Source: Clostridiales bacterium (lineage in GTDB: Bacteria > Bacillota > Clostridia > Saccharofermentanales > Saccharofermentanaceae). Taken from it: a stretch of DNA of 64,000 bases. Positions 8,426-17,679 of the stretch are shown piece by piece. The notes under the pieces are model-generated. The model had not been told where the DNA came from. It made no database searches and saw only the letters and a list, made by a program, of their open reading frames with translations. The DNA lies in assembly GCA_017451265.1 (NCBI GenBank), contig JAFSPU010000003.1, positions 337,399-401,398 on the forward strand, written 5' to 3'. Positions within the stretch are counted from its first letter, which is position 1, and each line of letters begins with the position of its first letter. The position numbers were made by a program, and so were the translations under genes.

Positions 8426-10590
8426 TACAGTGTCCCCATCTTATCGGCAAACCTTAACCTGAACATGGTGCCGATATTATTCATAAGTGTCTTGGCTTCT
8501 TCACCGCCCTGCTCGAAAAGCTTATTAACCTCATCGCACGCGGTCTTGGCAAGCGGCGCGTCAGTAAACAGGTTGGCGGCGCGCAGTGTCGGGATACCGT
8601 GCTGACGCGTTCCGAAGAAGTCACCGGGGCCTCTTAACTCAAGGTCTTTCCCCGCGAGTTCAAATCCGTCGGAACACTCGCACATAAGCTTCATTCTCTC
8701 GAGCGCACGCTCGGTCTTGTTATCAGAACAGAGCACGCAGTAAGACTGCTTGTCGCCTCTTCCGATCCTTCCCCTTAACTGGTGCAGTGTGGATAAGCCG
8801 AAGCGCTCGGCGTTCATTATCATCATCATCGTAGCATTCGGGTTATTAACACCGACTTCGATTACCGTGGTGGATATAAGCACCTTCACTTCTCCTGAAA
8901 GGAATCTTTCCATAACCTCGAGCTTGGCAGTCTCCTTCATAGAACCGTAGAGCACCGCTGTCTCGTACTTCTCCGAGATACCGTGTTCATCAAGTCTCTT
9001 CTTCATCGTCTTGACGCTGACAGCCTCGGGAGCCTGCCCCTCAAGCCCGAAGAAGTCGTCGAAATAATACTCATCAGGCGCCACCGTCTCCGAATCATCG
9101 TCAATACGCGGGCACACGATATACGCCTGCTCTCCCTTGCGAAGCTTGGCTATAAGAACATTATAGATATCGTCGCCGTCAGTGTAAGGCAGGAAGTGCG
9201 TCATGATGGGCTTCCTGCCTGCCGGCTTCTCACGTATTACGGAAGTCGCCATGTCACCGTAGATGACCATGGCAAGAGTACGCGGTATAGGCGTCGCCGT
9301 CATGACGAGGTTATGCACTGCATTCACGCCGTCAGTGCCATCACGTGAGATCAAAAGCTTCTCCCTTTGCTTTACGCCGAAGCGGTGCTGCTCGTCTGCG
9401 ATAACGAGGGACAGGTCGTTAAACTGAACATCATCCGTGAGCACAGCATGCGTGCCGATAATGACCGAGGCCTCACCCTCCTTAAGCTGCGTCTTGATTT
9501 CTTTTTTTAGCGACGCTTTCGTCTTACCCAGAAGCAGGGCCACATTAATGCCGGACCCCGCAAGAAGTGCGCACGCCGAGTCATAATGCTGCTTGGCAAG
9601 AACCGACGTGGGCGCGAGCAGTACAGACTGCTTTCCCATGATGGCAGTCATCGCCATGGAAAGGATGGCAACCGCGGTCTTACCGGAGCCGACATCACCC
9701 TGCACGAGACGGTTCATGGGCTTACTCAGCATGAGGTCCTGCTGTATATCCGTGAGTGCTTTGCGCTGGTCTCCCGTGAGCTTAAACCCGAGGTTACCTA
9801 CAACTGTCTTCCACCTTGCGGCAGCTTCTGAAGACAGCCCTCCGGAAGACGGCACCACGACAGGCGCGACCTCATCCGGGCCTCCCGTGGTCATGAAATA
9901 CTTCATGCCGATGCCAAGAAGGATGAGCTCTTCAAAAGCAATCCTGCGTCTGCCCTCCGCCGCCTGCGCAATAGTAGCCGGTGCGTGCACATACTCATAA
10001 GCTTCAGCTGCACTGCACAAGTTCTCGCGCTCTTTAAGGGACGCGGGTATCACATCGGGGATCTGGTTCTTCACAAGCTTCAGCGCCGTGAGAGCCCACT
10101 TGTTTATCATGTTGGAAGTGATGCCGGCAGTAAGGTGGTACACGGGGCGAACAAGTCTTAATTCATCGGCAGAAGCCGCCTTCTCGCAGAAAGGGTTTAC
10201 GATCTGCGCGTGCATGCCGTAGTACGTAACCGTGCCGTGCACGAAGATCTTGTCACCCACCATAAACTTGTCGATTATATAAGGCGCATTAAAGTACGAA
10301 AGCTCAATGCGGCCTGAGCCGTCGCTCACGTAAAAAGCCACAGGGGACTGCTTCTTAAAACCCTTGCGAACAGGCGCAGACGTGACGGTGCCGAGGAACG
10401 AGATCTCCTGTCCCTCCTCACACTGATCTATAGAAGACACATCAGACCAGTCGTTATAGCGGCGCGGTATGAACGAGATCAGGTCGTAAACACTTGTGAT
10501 CTCGAGCTTGGCGAGCTTACGCGCAGCCTCAGGGCCGATACCGTAAAGCACCGTGACCGGGCTTCCTAATGTCACCTTAACATCACTCAT
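8425..10590 (-). CDS. recG: ATP-dependent DNA helicase RecG
   Basis: RecG (721 residues) reverses stalled forks and branch-migrates recombination intermediates. The N-terminal wedge/OB domain occupies about residues 1-200; the helicase core has Walker A QGDVGSGKTAVA, the DEQH box in VIADEQHRFG, and TATPIPRTLA; the C-terminal helicase half holds the QLRGRIGRG motif. It is slightly longer than E. coli RecG (693) but complete. It overlaps the nth gene by 4 bases (ATGA) and rsmD by one base, indicating coupled translation. Confidence 0.96.
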   Translation of the reverse strand: MSDVKVTLGSPVTVLYGIGPEAARKLAKLEITSVYDLISFIPRRYNDWSDVSSIDQCEEGQEISFLGTVTSAPVRKGFKKQSPVAFYVSDGSGRIELSYFNAPYIIDKFMVGDKIFVHGTVTYYGMHAQIVNPFCEKAASADELRLVRPVYHLTAGITSNMINKWALTALKLVKNQIPDVIPASLKERENLCSAAEAYEYVHAPATIAQAAEGRRRIAFEELILLGIGMKYFMTTGGPDEVAPVVVPSSGGLSSEAAARWKTVVGNLGFKLTGDQRKALTDIQQDLMLSKPMNRLVQGDVGSGKTAVAILSMAMTAIMGKQSVLLAPTSVLAKQHYDSACALLAGSGINVALLLGKTKASLKKEIKTQLKEGEASVIIGTHAVLTDDVQFNDLSLVIADEQHRFGVKQREKLLISRDGTDGVNAVHNLVMTATPIPRTLAMVIYGDMATSVIREKPAGRKPIMTHFLPYTDGDDIYNVLIAKLRKGEQAYIVCPRIDDDSETVAPDEYYFDDFFGLEGQAPEAVSVKTMKKRLDEHGISEKYETAVLYGSMKETAKLEVMERFLSGEVKVLISTTVIEVGVNNPNATMMMIMNAERFGLSTLHQLRGRIGRGDKQSYCVLCSDNKTERALERMKLMCECSDGFELAGKDLELRGPGDFFGTRQHGIPTLRAANLFTDAPLAKTACDEVNKLFEQGGEEAKTLMNNIGTMFRLRFADKMGTL

Positions 10591-11231
10591 TTATTCACCA
10601 CACGCTTCCTGCAAAACGAGGTAAGCGGACACTTCTCACAGTCGGGGTTACGCGAGTCGCAATAACTTCTTCCGAGGTCCACCGCCATGTGCCCAAGCCC
10701 GATCCAGGACTCCTCGGGAAACACCTCGCAGATATCCTTCTCCACCTTAAGCGGGTCAGTGTTGTCAGTGATGCCGATACGGTACATCACGCGCTTGCAG
10801 TGAGTATCCACGACTACCGCGGGTATGCCGTAGATCTCCCCGATAATTAGATTTGCTATCTTCTTGCCGACTCCGGGGCACTTCATGAGCGGGCCGATCT
10901 CACGCGGCACGATGCCTTCCCACTCACTGCAGTAAAGGTGCGCAAAGGTCTTTATAGACTTCGCCTTCGACTTATAAAGGCCGCAGGGCTTTATGATCTG
11001 TATAAGCTCTTCCTCAGGGAGAGCATCTATATCAGCCATGGAGGGGCACTCCTCAAAAAGCTCGCGTGCCGTGATATTCACTCTTACATCAGTGCATTGG
11101 GCAGAAAGTATGCCTCTTATGGCAAGCCTTTCAGGGCTGTCGGAATCAAGCGAGCATGACGAATCAGGGAATGCCTCCGTCAAGGCCTTCAGGGTAAGGT
11201 CGGCAAGCTTGATGCGATCGCTTTTCTTCAT
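10587..11231 (-). CDS. nth: endonuclease III
   Basis: A 214-residue base-excision DNA glycosylase/AP lyase acting on oxidised pyrimidines. The helix-hairpin-helix is KCPGVGKKIANLI, with the catalytic lysine in the second half of that motif; the catalytic aspartate is in VVVDTHCKRV; the C-terminal Fe-S cluster loop is CDSRNPDCEKCPLTSFC with the C-x6-C-x2-C-x5-C spacing. Length is standard. It starts 3 bases after the histidine kinase gene and overlaps recG, so three repair or signalling genes share one transcript. Confidence 0.95.
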   Translation of the reverse strand: MKKSDRIKLADLTLKALTEAFPDSSCSLDSDSPERLAIRGILSAQCTDVRVNITARELFEECPSMADIDALPEEELIQIIKPCGLYKSKAKSIKTFAHLYCSEWEGIVPREIGPLMKCPGVGKKIANLIIGEIYGIPAVVVDTHCKRVMYRIGITDNTDPLKVEKDICEVFPEESWIGLGHMAVDLGRSYCDSRNPDCEKCPLTSFCRKRVVNK

Positions 11232-11234
11232 GGA

Positions 11235-12722
11235 TCAGTCTTTCTTGGGCGGAAGAGGGAACGAGAAGATAAATCTGGCTCCGCCTAATTCCTGGCTCTC
11301 TTCAAGTCTGATAGACTGGCCGTGACCTGACAGTACCTGCTTACAGATATAAAGGCCGAGGCCGAAGCCCTCCTGCTTACGTGAAGGATCAGCTTTATAG
11401 AAGCTCTCGAACACTCTGGAACGCTTCTCAGGCTCCACTCCGGGGCCGGAATCCTCTACTGAAATGTACATGCAGGTCTTCCTGTCGCTTTCAGACGAAA
11501 TAATGATCTTACCGCCCTCAGGCGCGAATTTTATTGCGTTTGTAACAATGTTAAGCAGAACTCTGCACAGCATCTGGATCTCTCCGTAGACCTTGGTGCC
11601 GCCCTCTTTGTCGATCCTGGTCTCCACAGTGATATTCTTGGCGGAAAGCTGAGGCTCAAGCTCGGATACAAGCTCTTCGACAGCCTCTACAAGGTCAAAT
11701 TCATCCATCAGGTCGGGCTCGACATGAGACAGAGACGACGCCTCAGTCATGGAAACGACGAGACCTCTGATCTTATCGACCTCGGTCTTGATCTTCGTTA
11801 AGTACTTCTCATAAAGCTCAGGAGGGATCGTACCGTCGATCATGGCTGTTACGAAGCCGTTTATCGATGTCAGAGGCGTCCTGATGTCATGTGCGACAGA
11901 AGAAATGAAGATAGCACGGTCATTTTCCTGGTTCTCGAGAGATTCGATCATGGAATTGATATACTGAGCCATCTCCGTAAGGTCAGATGAAAGAGTCAGC
12001 ATACCTGTACTGTCACCGAGCTTCGTATACTTGTCATCTACACGTGCCGTCAGATCACCGTCAGACACCTTGGATACAGTCTTGGATATTTCTCTTAATG
12101 GTCTGATAGTCAGACCGACAAAGCCTATAAACATGGCTATGGCTGCGACCAGCGACACGAGAGTCGGATATAAGATGATTGAAAGATATGCATCTATGAA
12201 GTTTGTCTGGTCCATCTTATGGATAACTACAGAATAAAGTCCGGTATCTCCGATTTTCATACCTGTGACGATCTCAGCGGAAGTAGCTGTGAGTTCACGG
12301 TAATCCTGCCAGATACCCTGCTCTGCATTTACTGATTCGATCGTGCTGCGTATCAGGGTATTAACATCATCGCCGTAGTAAGCAATATCGTTGGCATATT
12401 GGATTACTCCGTTGCGGTCTACGATATAAGCAGCAACCTTATCTTCGATGAGGTTCGATGCCAGATACATATTGATAAGGCTGTCCTGCTCTTTCTGATC
12501 ATCAGGATAAGCCTCGGTAATCTTCAGATAATCAACACTGATATCGGAACAAATCGAAGCCGTATCAGCCATGTGATTGCTTATATATTCATTGCTGATG
12601 CTCTGATACGAGATAATAATAAGCACAGCAAAAACAATCACTGTGCTTATTATCAGAAACGTATTCAGAAATACGGCAAAATCCGTAGAGACTGACTTGT
12701 ACTTATAGGAACTGATACCCAT
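11235..12722 (-). CDS. sensor histidine kinase
   Basis: A membrane histidine kinase of about 495 residues. Transmembrane helices lie near residues 19-40 and 180-205 and flank an extracytoplasmic sensor domain. A HAMP linker follows, then HisKA with phospho-acceptor H278 in SSVAHDIRTPLTS, then an HATPase domain with N box NIVTNAIKFAPEGG, G1 box DSGPGV and G2 box GFGLGLYI. The upstream GTG at 12728 that overlaps the regulator stop is an alternative start two codons earlier. It forms a PhoR/ResE-like pair with the next regulator. The stimulus is unknown; linkage to the division cluster hints at envelope sensing. Confidence 0.9.
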   Translation of the reverse strand: MGISSYKYKSVSTDFAVFLNTFLIISTVIVFAVLIIISYQSISNEYISNHMADTASICSDISVDYLKITEAYPDDQKEQDSLINMYLASNLIEDKVAAYIVDRNGVIQYANDIAYYGDDVNTLIRSTIESVNAEQGIWQDYRELTATSAEIVTGMKIGDTGLYSVVIHKMDQTNFIDAYLSIILYPTLVSLVAAIAMFIGFVGLTIRPLREISKTVSKVSDGDLTARVDDKYTKLGDSTGMLTLSSDLTEMAQYINSMIESLENQENDRAIFISSVAHDIRTPLTSINGFVTAMIDGTIPPELYEKYLTKIKTEVDKIRGLVVSMTEASSLSHVEPDLMDEFDLVEAVEELVSELEPQLSAKNITVETRIDKEGGTKVYGEIQMLCRVLLNIVTNAIKFAPEGGKIIISSESDRKTCMYISVEDSGPGVEPEKRSRVFESFYKADPSRKQEGFGLGLYICKQVLSGHGQSIRLEESQELGGARFIFSFPLPPKKD

Positions 12723-12724
12723 AA

Positions 12725-13450
12725 TCACTTAGTCTCGAATTTGTATCCTCTGCTCCAGACAGTGCGGATGCACCAGTCTCTTTCTACACCGGGAATCTCG
12801 ATCTTCTCACGGATTCTCTTGATGTGTACGTCAACAGTTCTGGACTCACCGAAGAAGTCGTAACCCCAGACATTCTCGAGCAGCTGCTCTCTGGAATATA
12901 CGCGGTTCGGGTTGGAAGCGAGGAAGAAAAGAAGCTCGAGCTCCTTCGGGGGCATGTAAACTTCCTTTCCGTCTGCCGTTACAACATACTTAACCTTATC
13001 GATCGTAAGACCGGGGAAAGTAACAAGGTCTGTAGCCTTGTTCTCATCAGCGCCGGCAGCGTCTCCGCCCTGGCCTGCTGCAGACTTCTCTGTTCTTCTT
13101 AATACTGCCTTAACTCTGGCAAGAAGCTCCTTAGGCTCGAACGGCTTCGGAACATAGTCATCAGCACCGAGCTCAAGACCTACAACTCTGTCGAGTGTGT
13201 CTGTTCTTGCTGTAAGCATGATGATCGGAACATCAGATACTCTTCTGATCTCGCGGCAGATATCGTTACCGTCCATGCCGGGAAGCATGAGATCGAGGAT
13301 GATGATATCAGGCTTCGTAACATTAAATGTAGCGACTGCCTTGTCACCCTGCATGCAGGAAACTACTTCATAGCCTTCCTTCTCGAAGTAAAGCTTCTGA
13401 AGCTCGATGATATCTGCATCATCATCAACAATAAGTACTTTCTTTGCCAT
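12725..13450 (-). CDS. OmpR/PhoB-family response regulator
   Basis: A 241-residue two-domain regulator. The receiver has the acidic pair D10/D11, phosphorylation site D53 in IILDLMLPGMDG and the conserved lysine in PKPFEPKELL; a short linker rich in G, A and D precedes a winged-helix DNA-binding domain ending GYKFETK. It overlaps the kinase gene start and sits 19 bases after nrdR, so it belongs to the ftsZ-nrdR transcript or has an internal start. Targets cannot be told from sequence. Confidence 0.92.
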   Translation of the reverse strand: MAKKVLIVDDDADIIELQKLYFEKEGYEVVSCMQGDKAVATFNVTKPDIIILDLMLPGMDGNDICREIRRVSDVPIIMLTARTDTLDRVVGLELGADDYVPKPFEPKELLARVKAVLRRTEKSAAGQGGDAAGADENKATDLVTFPGLTIDKVKYVVTADGKEVYMPPKELELLFFLASNPNRVYSREQLLENVWGYDFFGESRTVDVHIKRIREKIEIPGVERDWCIRTVWSRGYKFETK

Positions 13451-13469
13451 AAGAGTCTCCCCCTAATCC

Positions 13470-13925
13470 TTAATTATTCGTACTCAAATGTTCAACTTCA
13501 TCAGTGAAAGACTTGATGTCGGTAAAGTCTCTGTATACAGAAGCAAATCTGACATAAGCGACCTTATCCAGCTTCTTAAGTCTCTCCATTACGATCTCGC
13601 CGATAGCGTTAGTCGAGATCTCATGGTTACGCTGATCATTAAGACAATTCTCGACTTCATCGACTATCTTCTCGAGATTGGCATTGGAAACGGGGCGCTT
13701 AGAACAGGCGGAAGCAAGACCTGCCATGAGTTTCTCTCTGGAGAAATCCTGACGTGTTCCGTCCTTCTTAACGACCTTCATACCAAGCACTTCGGCGCGC
13801 TCCGTGGTGGAGTATCTGTACTCACATTCAATACAGACTCTTCTGCGCCTAATGGCGCGCCCCTCATCAGAGGGGCGCGTATCTATTACTTTATCATTAT
13901 CAGCTCCGCACTTAGGGCACTTCAT
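13470..13925 (-). CDS. nrdR: transcriptional repressor NrdR
   Basis: NrdR (151 residues) senses ATP/dATP and represses ribonucleotide reductase genes. The N-terminal zinc ribbon has two CxxC pairs (MKCPKCGAD and CIECEYR), followed by RAIRRRRVC and the ATP-cone domain starting KKDGTRQDFSREKL. Length is typical. Its ATG overlaps the ftsZ stop by one base, linking nucleotide-pool control to division-gene transcription. No NrdR box was searched for systematically in this window. Confidence 0.96.
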   Translation of the reverse strand: MKCPKCGADNDKVIDTRPSDEGRAIRRRRVCIECEYRYSTTERAEVLGMKVVKKDGTRQDFSREKLMAGLASACSKRPVSNANLEKIVDEVENCLNDQRNHEISTNAIGEIVMERLKKLDKVAYVRFASVYRDFTDIKSFTDEVEHLSTNN

Positions 13926-15337
13926 TACTGATTATTGTCCTTGTTGCCAAACATGAACCAAGGCTTTGCTGTCCTCGGTGCTGCAGGTCCCTCGGAAGCA
14001 GGTGTTACGTTAACCTGAGGCTTACCGCCGTACTGGGAAGGAGCTGCGGGTGCAGGCTGCTGAGCCGGCATCTGATATGAATGTGTCTGTACCGGAAGAG
14101 GTGAAACGGGCTGCGCAGGTGCCTGCTCAGGAACAGGTGCGGGAGCTGCCTCGGGTTCACGGGCTGCCTGTACTCTGGAATTTACTGAATCATCTCCGAA
14201 AAGGAATCCGGGAGCTGCCTGTCTGGGAGCAGGTGCAGGAGCGGGCTCAGGTCTGGAGTAGGAGCTTCTGCTTGTTGTTGTAACAGGAGCAGCCTGTCTG
14301 GGCTCGCTTACGAGCTGGGGATTATTTCTGGAAAGAATTGATGTGCTTGCTCTGTGGTTAGCAGAAGCATTCACGGAATTATCGAAACCGGATGCGATAA
14401 CAGTGATCATGATCTCATCCTCGAGGGATGCATCGATAACTGCACCGACGATAATCTCAGCCTCAGGTGCAACAGACTCCTGAACGAGCTTAGCAGCTGC
14501 GTCGATCTCCTGGAGCTTCATGTTACGTCCGCCTGTGAAGTTGATGATTACGCCGTTAGCGCCTTCGATCGTTGTATCGAGCAGAGGTGAATTGATAGCC
14601 TGCTTAACAGCAGCTGTAGCTCTACCCTCGCCGGAAGCACGGCCGATACCCATGTGACAGATGCCTGCCTTTGTCATTACTCTTCTAACGTCAGCAAGGT
14701 CGAGGTTGATAAGTCCGGGGATAGCTACGAGGTCGGAGATACCTGCTACACCAAACTTGAGAACCTGGTCTGCCATATTGAAAGCTTCCTCGAAGGATGT
14801 ATCGTCATCAACAACTTCAAGGAGCTTGTCATTGCTTACAACTACGAGAGCATCTACATACTTCTCGAGCTCACGGATACCTCTCTCGGCATTCTGTGCT
14901 CTTCTTGCGCCCTCAAATCCGAAAGGTCTTGTTACTACAGCTACTGTGAGGATACCGAGCTCCTGAGCGATCTGTGCAACTACGGGAGCAGAACCTGTTC
15001 CTGTACCGCCGCCCATGCCGGCTGTGATGAACAACATATCTGTGTTGGAGATAGCCTCAGCGATCTCGTCCTTGGACTCCTCTGCAGCCTTCTCACCTAC
15101 GCTGGGATCAGCTCCGCATCCGAGACCTCTTGTTACCTTCTCACCGATCTGGACCTTAATAGTCGACTTAGTCCTGGCAAGAGCCTGATTATCACTGTTT
15201 ATGGAAATGAATTCGATTCCCTGTACACCGCTGTCGATCATTCTGTCAACTGCGTTACAGCCTCCGCCGCCACAACCGATTACCTTGATGGTAGCGAAAT
15301 GATCCTCGTCCAAAACAAAACCTCTCTTATCAGACAT
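13925..15337 (-). CDS. ftsZ: cell division GTPase FtsZ, with unusual double-motif tail
   Basis: The tubulin-like ring protein (470 residues; many FtsZ are 350-400). The GTPase core has the nucleotide-loop GGGCNAV, the tubulin signature GGGTGTGSAP and the T7 region. From about residue 320 there is a long linker rich in Pro, Ala and Gln. The C-terminus ends in KPWFMFGNKD (458-467), and a similar PGFLFGDD lies at about 376-383. Neither looks like the usual FtsA/SepF-binding peptide, and no ftsA is present in the cluster. GGAGG lies 9 bases before the ATG, and a sigma-A promoter lies upstream at 15405-15433. Confidence 0.97.
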   Translation of the reverse strand: MSDKRGFVLDEDHFATIKVIGCGGGGCNAVDRMIDSGVQGIEFISINSDNQALARTKSTIKVQIGEKVTRGLGCGADPSVGEKAAEESKDEIAEAISNTDMLFITAGMGGGTGTGSAPVVAQIAQELGILTVAVVTRPFGFEGARRAQNAERGIRELEKYVDALVVVSNDKLLEVVDDDTSFEEAFNMADQVLKFGVAGISDLVAIPGLINLDLADVRRVMTKAGICHMGIGRASGEGRATAAVKQAINSPLLDTTIEGANGVIINFTGGRNMKLQEIDAAAKLVQESVAPEAEIIVGAVIDASLEDEIMITVIASGFDNSVNASANHRASTSILSRNNPQLVSEPRQAAPVTTTSRSSYSRPEPAPAPAPRQAAPGFLFGDDSVNSRVQAAREPEAAPAPVPEQAPAQPVSPLPVQTHSYQMPAQQPAPAAPSQYGGKPQVNVTPASEGPAAPRTAKPWFMFGNKDNNQ

Positions 15338-15404
15338 TGTCAGATCCTCCGTGTATCTGTATAAATGTACTTCTCAAAATCCTATATATAGTACAATCAA
15401 ATAA

Positions 15405-15433
15405 ATTTTAAACTAAATGTTGTACTTCGACAA
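15405..15433 (-). promoter_or_regulatory. sigma-A promoter for ftsZ
   Basis: On the minus strand TTGTCG (15428-15433) and TAAAAT (15405-15410) are separated by exactly 17 bases, about 68 bases before the ftsZ ATG. The 166-base gap between ftsQ and ftsZ is the widest in the operon, so an internal promoter here fits a need for extra FtsZ. Confidence 0.7.
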
Positions 15434-15503
15434 TAGAATATTTCAGTATCACCGCTTAATGTTAAACTTTTTTTCTTATTAATGCAATCAGCCTATATTA
15501 AAA

Positions 15504-16586
15504 TTAAGTATCATACGCGCGATATATCTTTTCATCATCTGTCATATCCAGCGAACCCGCGGGCAGTCCCTCGAAGGCATCGGCCCTTATCGCATACAGC
15601 AGCCACTGCATGTTATCGTCGATATTCTCGACTCCGGCAAGCTTAACCTGGAGTATGGTTCCGTCCGGAAGTTCGATAGTCAGGAAGATAAGACCTGACG
15701 ACAGCACGCGGATCTCCCTGACGCTGTCATAGAAGCTGTATCCGTCGTTACGGATGGATCCGCGGTCGGCATCCAGCACGGCTCCGAGCACCAGGATCAT
15801 CTTCCTGAACTTAAGGGACTCGGTTATATCCGTCCTCTGGCCGATGACCACTCCGTTAAGGTCAAGTCCGCACAGGATTGGGTGAACGTCGTATGCGTCA
15901 TCAAACGTCTGGAAATCCAGGATTACGCCCTCATCATCAATGACCGCATAACCGTCAGGCACTCTGATATATGCAAGTCTGTGTCTCTCCGTCACGTTAA
16001 TGACGAGACCCGAGGGGAAATCTATATCAACATCGATGTCGATAATATAAGGCGTGCTTCTGACAAGACTCATGCTTCTGCTTAAGGTCGGCTTCAGGAT
16101 GTGATCACCGATATGAACGTCCAGGGCATCCATTATCTGCTCATCAGTAAACTCATAATTACCATTAATCTCGATGTGATCGATCCTCATGGAAGGATTA
16201 AAGATAACCGACCAGATGAACACCAGCACAGTTACGATCAACAATACAGTCAGTACAGTCTTGAAGTCATAAGGAAAACCAGGAAGGTATTCCTTCTCGT
16301 CATTTTTCTTTTTAGATGATTTCTTCTTAGGCGCAGGCTTAGCCTTCTGCGGTTCAGGCTTTTCGGCTTCTTCAGGCTTTTTCTCAGATTCGTCTTCCGG
16401 CTTCTCCTCAGAAGGTTCTTCAGGAAGATCTTCTTCCTTCTTCTCTTCCGCTACAAAAACAACGCCGTCGTCCTTCGGCGGTTTCTGGCTTTTCTCGTTA
16501 TCAGCCTCCTCTAAAGCCTCCAGAGCCTTCTCCATCTCGTCGGCTATGTCGGCCTGAGGTTTCTTTTCCTTCTCCCCGTCACTCAC
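15504..16586 (-). CDS. ftsQ: cell division protein FtsQ/DivIB
   Basis: A 360-residue single-pass membrane protein of the divisome. Residues 1-106 form a cytoplasmic tail extremely rich in Glu, Lys and Pro; one helix spans about 110-129 (VLTVLLIVTVLVFIWSVIF); the outside part starts with a POTRA domain (IDHIEINGNYEFTDEQI) and continues as the FtsQ beta domain. It works with FtsL and a DivIC-type partner around the septal PBP. It overlaps murG by 8 bases. The charged tail is longer than in E. coli FtsQ but similar to other Firmicute DivIB proteins. Confidence 0.9.
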   Translation of the reverse strand: MSDGEKEKKPQADIADEMEKALEALEEADNEKSQKPPKDDGVVFVAEEKKEEDLPEEPSEEKPEDESEKKPEEAEKPEPQKAKPAPKKKSSKKKNDEKEYLPGFPYDFKTVLTVLLIVTVLVFIWSVIFNPSMRIDHIEINGNYEFTDEQIMDALDVHIGDHILKPTLSRSMSLVRSTPYIIDIDVDIDFPSGLVINVTERHRLAYIRVPDGYAVIDDEGVILDFQTFDDAYDVHPILCGLDLNGVVIGQRTDITESLKFRKMILVLGAVLDADRGSIRNDGYSFYDSVREIRVLSSGLIFLTIELPDGTILQVKLAGVENIDDNMQWLLYAIRADAFEGLPAGSLDMTDDEKIYRAYDT

Positions 16587-17679
16587 CGATGAGTTCTCCT
16601 ATAGCCCTGACGATCTTCTCGTCACAGTCGGGCACCGCGAGTTTCTTCGCATTCTGTCTTATATTCTTACGCCTCTGTTCGTCATTAAGAAGCTCCTCGA
16701 GCACATCTCCGAGCTTACCCTCAGCGACATCCTTGTCAGGCATCAGCACGCATCCGCCGATATCAGCGAAAGCCGATGCGTTATAAGTCTGGTGGTCATG
16801 CGCCGCATACGGATAAGGGATCAGCACAGAACACGAGCCGATAGCCGCCGTCTCAGCGCAGGTTACCGCGCCCGACCTGGTAAGCGACACGTCCGCCGCC
16901 GCCATGTACTCATTCGGGTTGGTGATGTACTCATGCATCTCGAGGTTATCCGGGATAACTACATCATCCGCAATCTTCTGCGACTGCTGCTTGCCCGTGC
17001 CGAGCACGAATCTTACATTCTTAAACCTCGGCTCCGATGCAGCCTTGATAACGAAATCGTTGATAGTCTTCGAGCCCAGGCTTCCGCCCATGGCAAACAC
17101 CATTTTGTCGTCAGGACCGAGACCGAACTTGGCACGGCACTCCTGCGCGTCAGTAGAAGCCACGCCGGATCTTATCGGGTTACCCGTGCACACCACTTTC
17201 CCTGCCTTGGAAAAGTCCTTTTCGAGGTCGGGAAAGCCCGTGAGGACCAGGTCCGCCTTGCGTCCGAGCCAGCGGTTGGCTCTGCCGGGGAACGCGTTTG
17301 CCTCGTGAATTATGACGGGCACCTTAAGCGATGCGGCAGCCTCGAGCAAAGGCGCGCAAACATAGCCGCCGGTGCCGATTACTGCGTCAGGCTTAAAGTC
17401 CTTGATTATCTGCGTGCACTGCTTGCGCCCCTTAAGGTTCGCGCTGAAAGCCTTCACCATCTTAAACGACGGCTTCATGGGGAAAGGCTTGGCAGTAATA
17501 TTGCGAAGCTCGTAGCCAGCCTTGGGTACAAGCTCGCCCTCCAGGCCTTCCTGCCTGCCCGTGAAGATGATCTCGCAGCCGCCTTCAGGGCCGTAATGCG
17601 CCGCCAAAGCGTCCGCAATGCTGATCGCGGGATTTATGTGGCCTGAGGTGCCTCCGCCTGTCACGATAAACTTCTTCAT
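16579..17679 (-). CDS. murG: undecaprenyldiphospho-muramoylpentapeptide beta-N-acetylglucosaminyltransferase
   Basis: MurG (366 residues) adds GlcNAc to lipid I to make lipid II at the inner face of the membrane. The N-terminal glycine loop GGGTSGHINPAISIA and a second G loop at MGGSLGSKTIN are intact, as are the acceptor-binding IHEANAFPGRANR and the SRSG-like TRSGAVTCAE of the UDP-GlcNAc site. It overlaps ftsW by 4 bases and ftsQ by 8. Confidence 0.96.
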   Translation of the reverse strand: MKKFIVTGGGTSGHINPAISIADALAAHYGPEGGCEIIFTGRQEGLEGELVPKAGYELRNITAKPFPMKPSFKMVKAFSANLKGRKQCTQIIKDFKPDAVIGTGGYVCAPLLEAAASLKVPVIIHEANAFPGRANRWLGRKADLVLTGFPDLEKDFSKAGKVVCTGNPIRSGVASTDAQECRAKFGLGPDDKMVFAMGGSLGSKTINDFVIKAASEPRFKNVRFVLGTGKQQSQKIADDVVIPDNLEMHEYITNPNEYMAAADVSLTRSGAVTCAETAAIGSCSVLIPYPYAAHDHQTYNASAFADIGGCVLMPDKDVAEGKLGDVLEELLNDEQRRKNIRQNAKKLAVPDCDEKIVRAIGELIGE

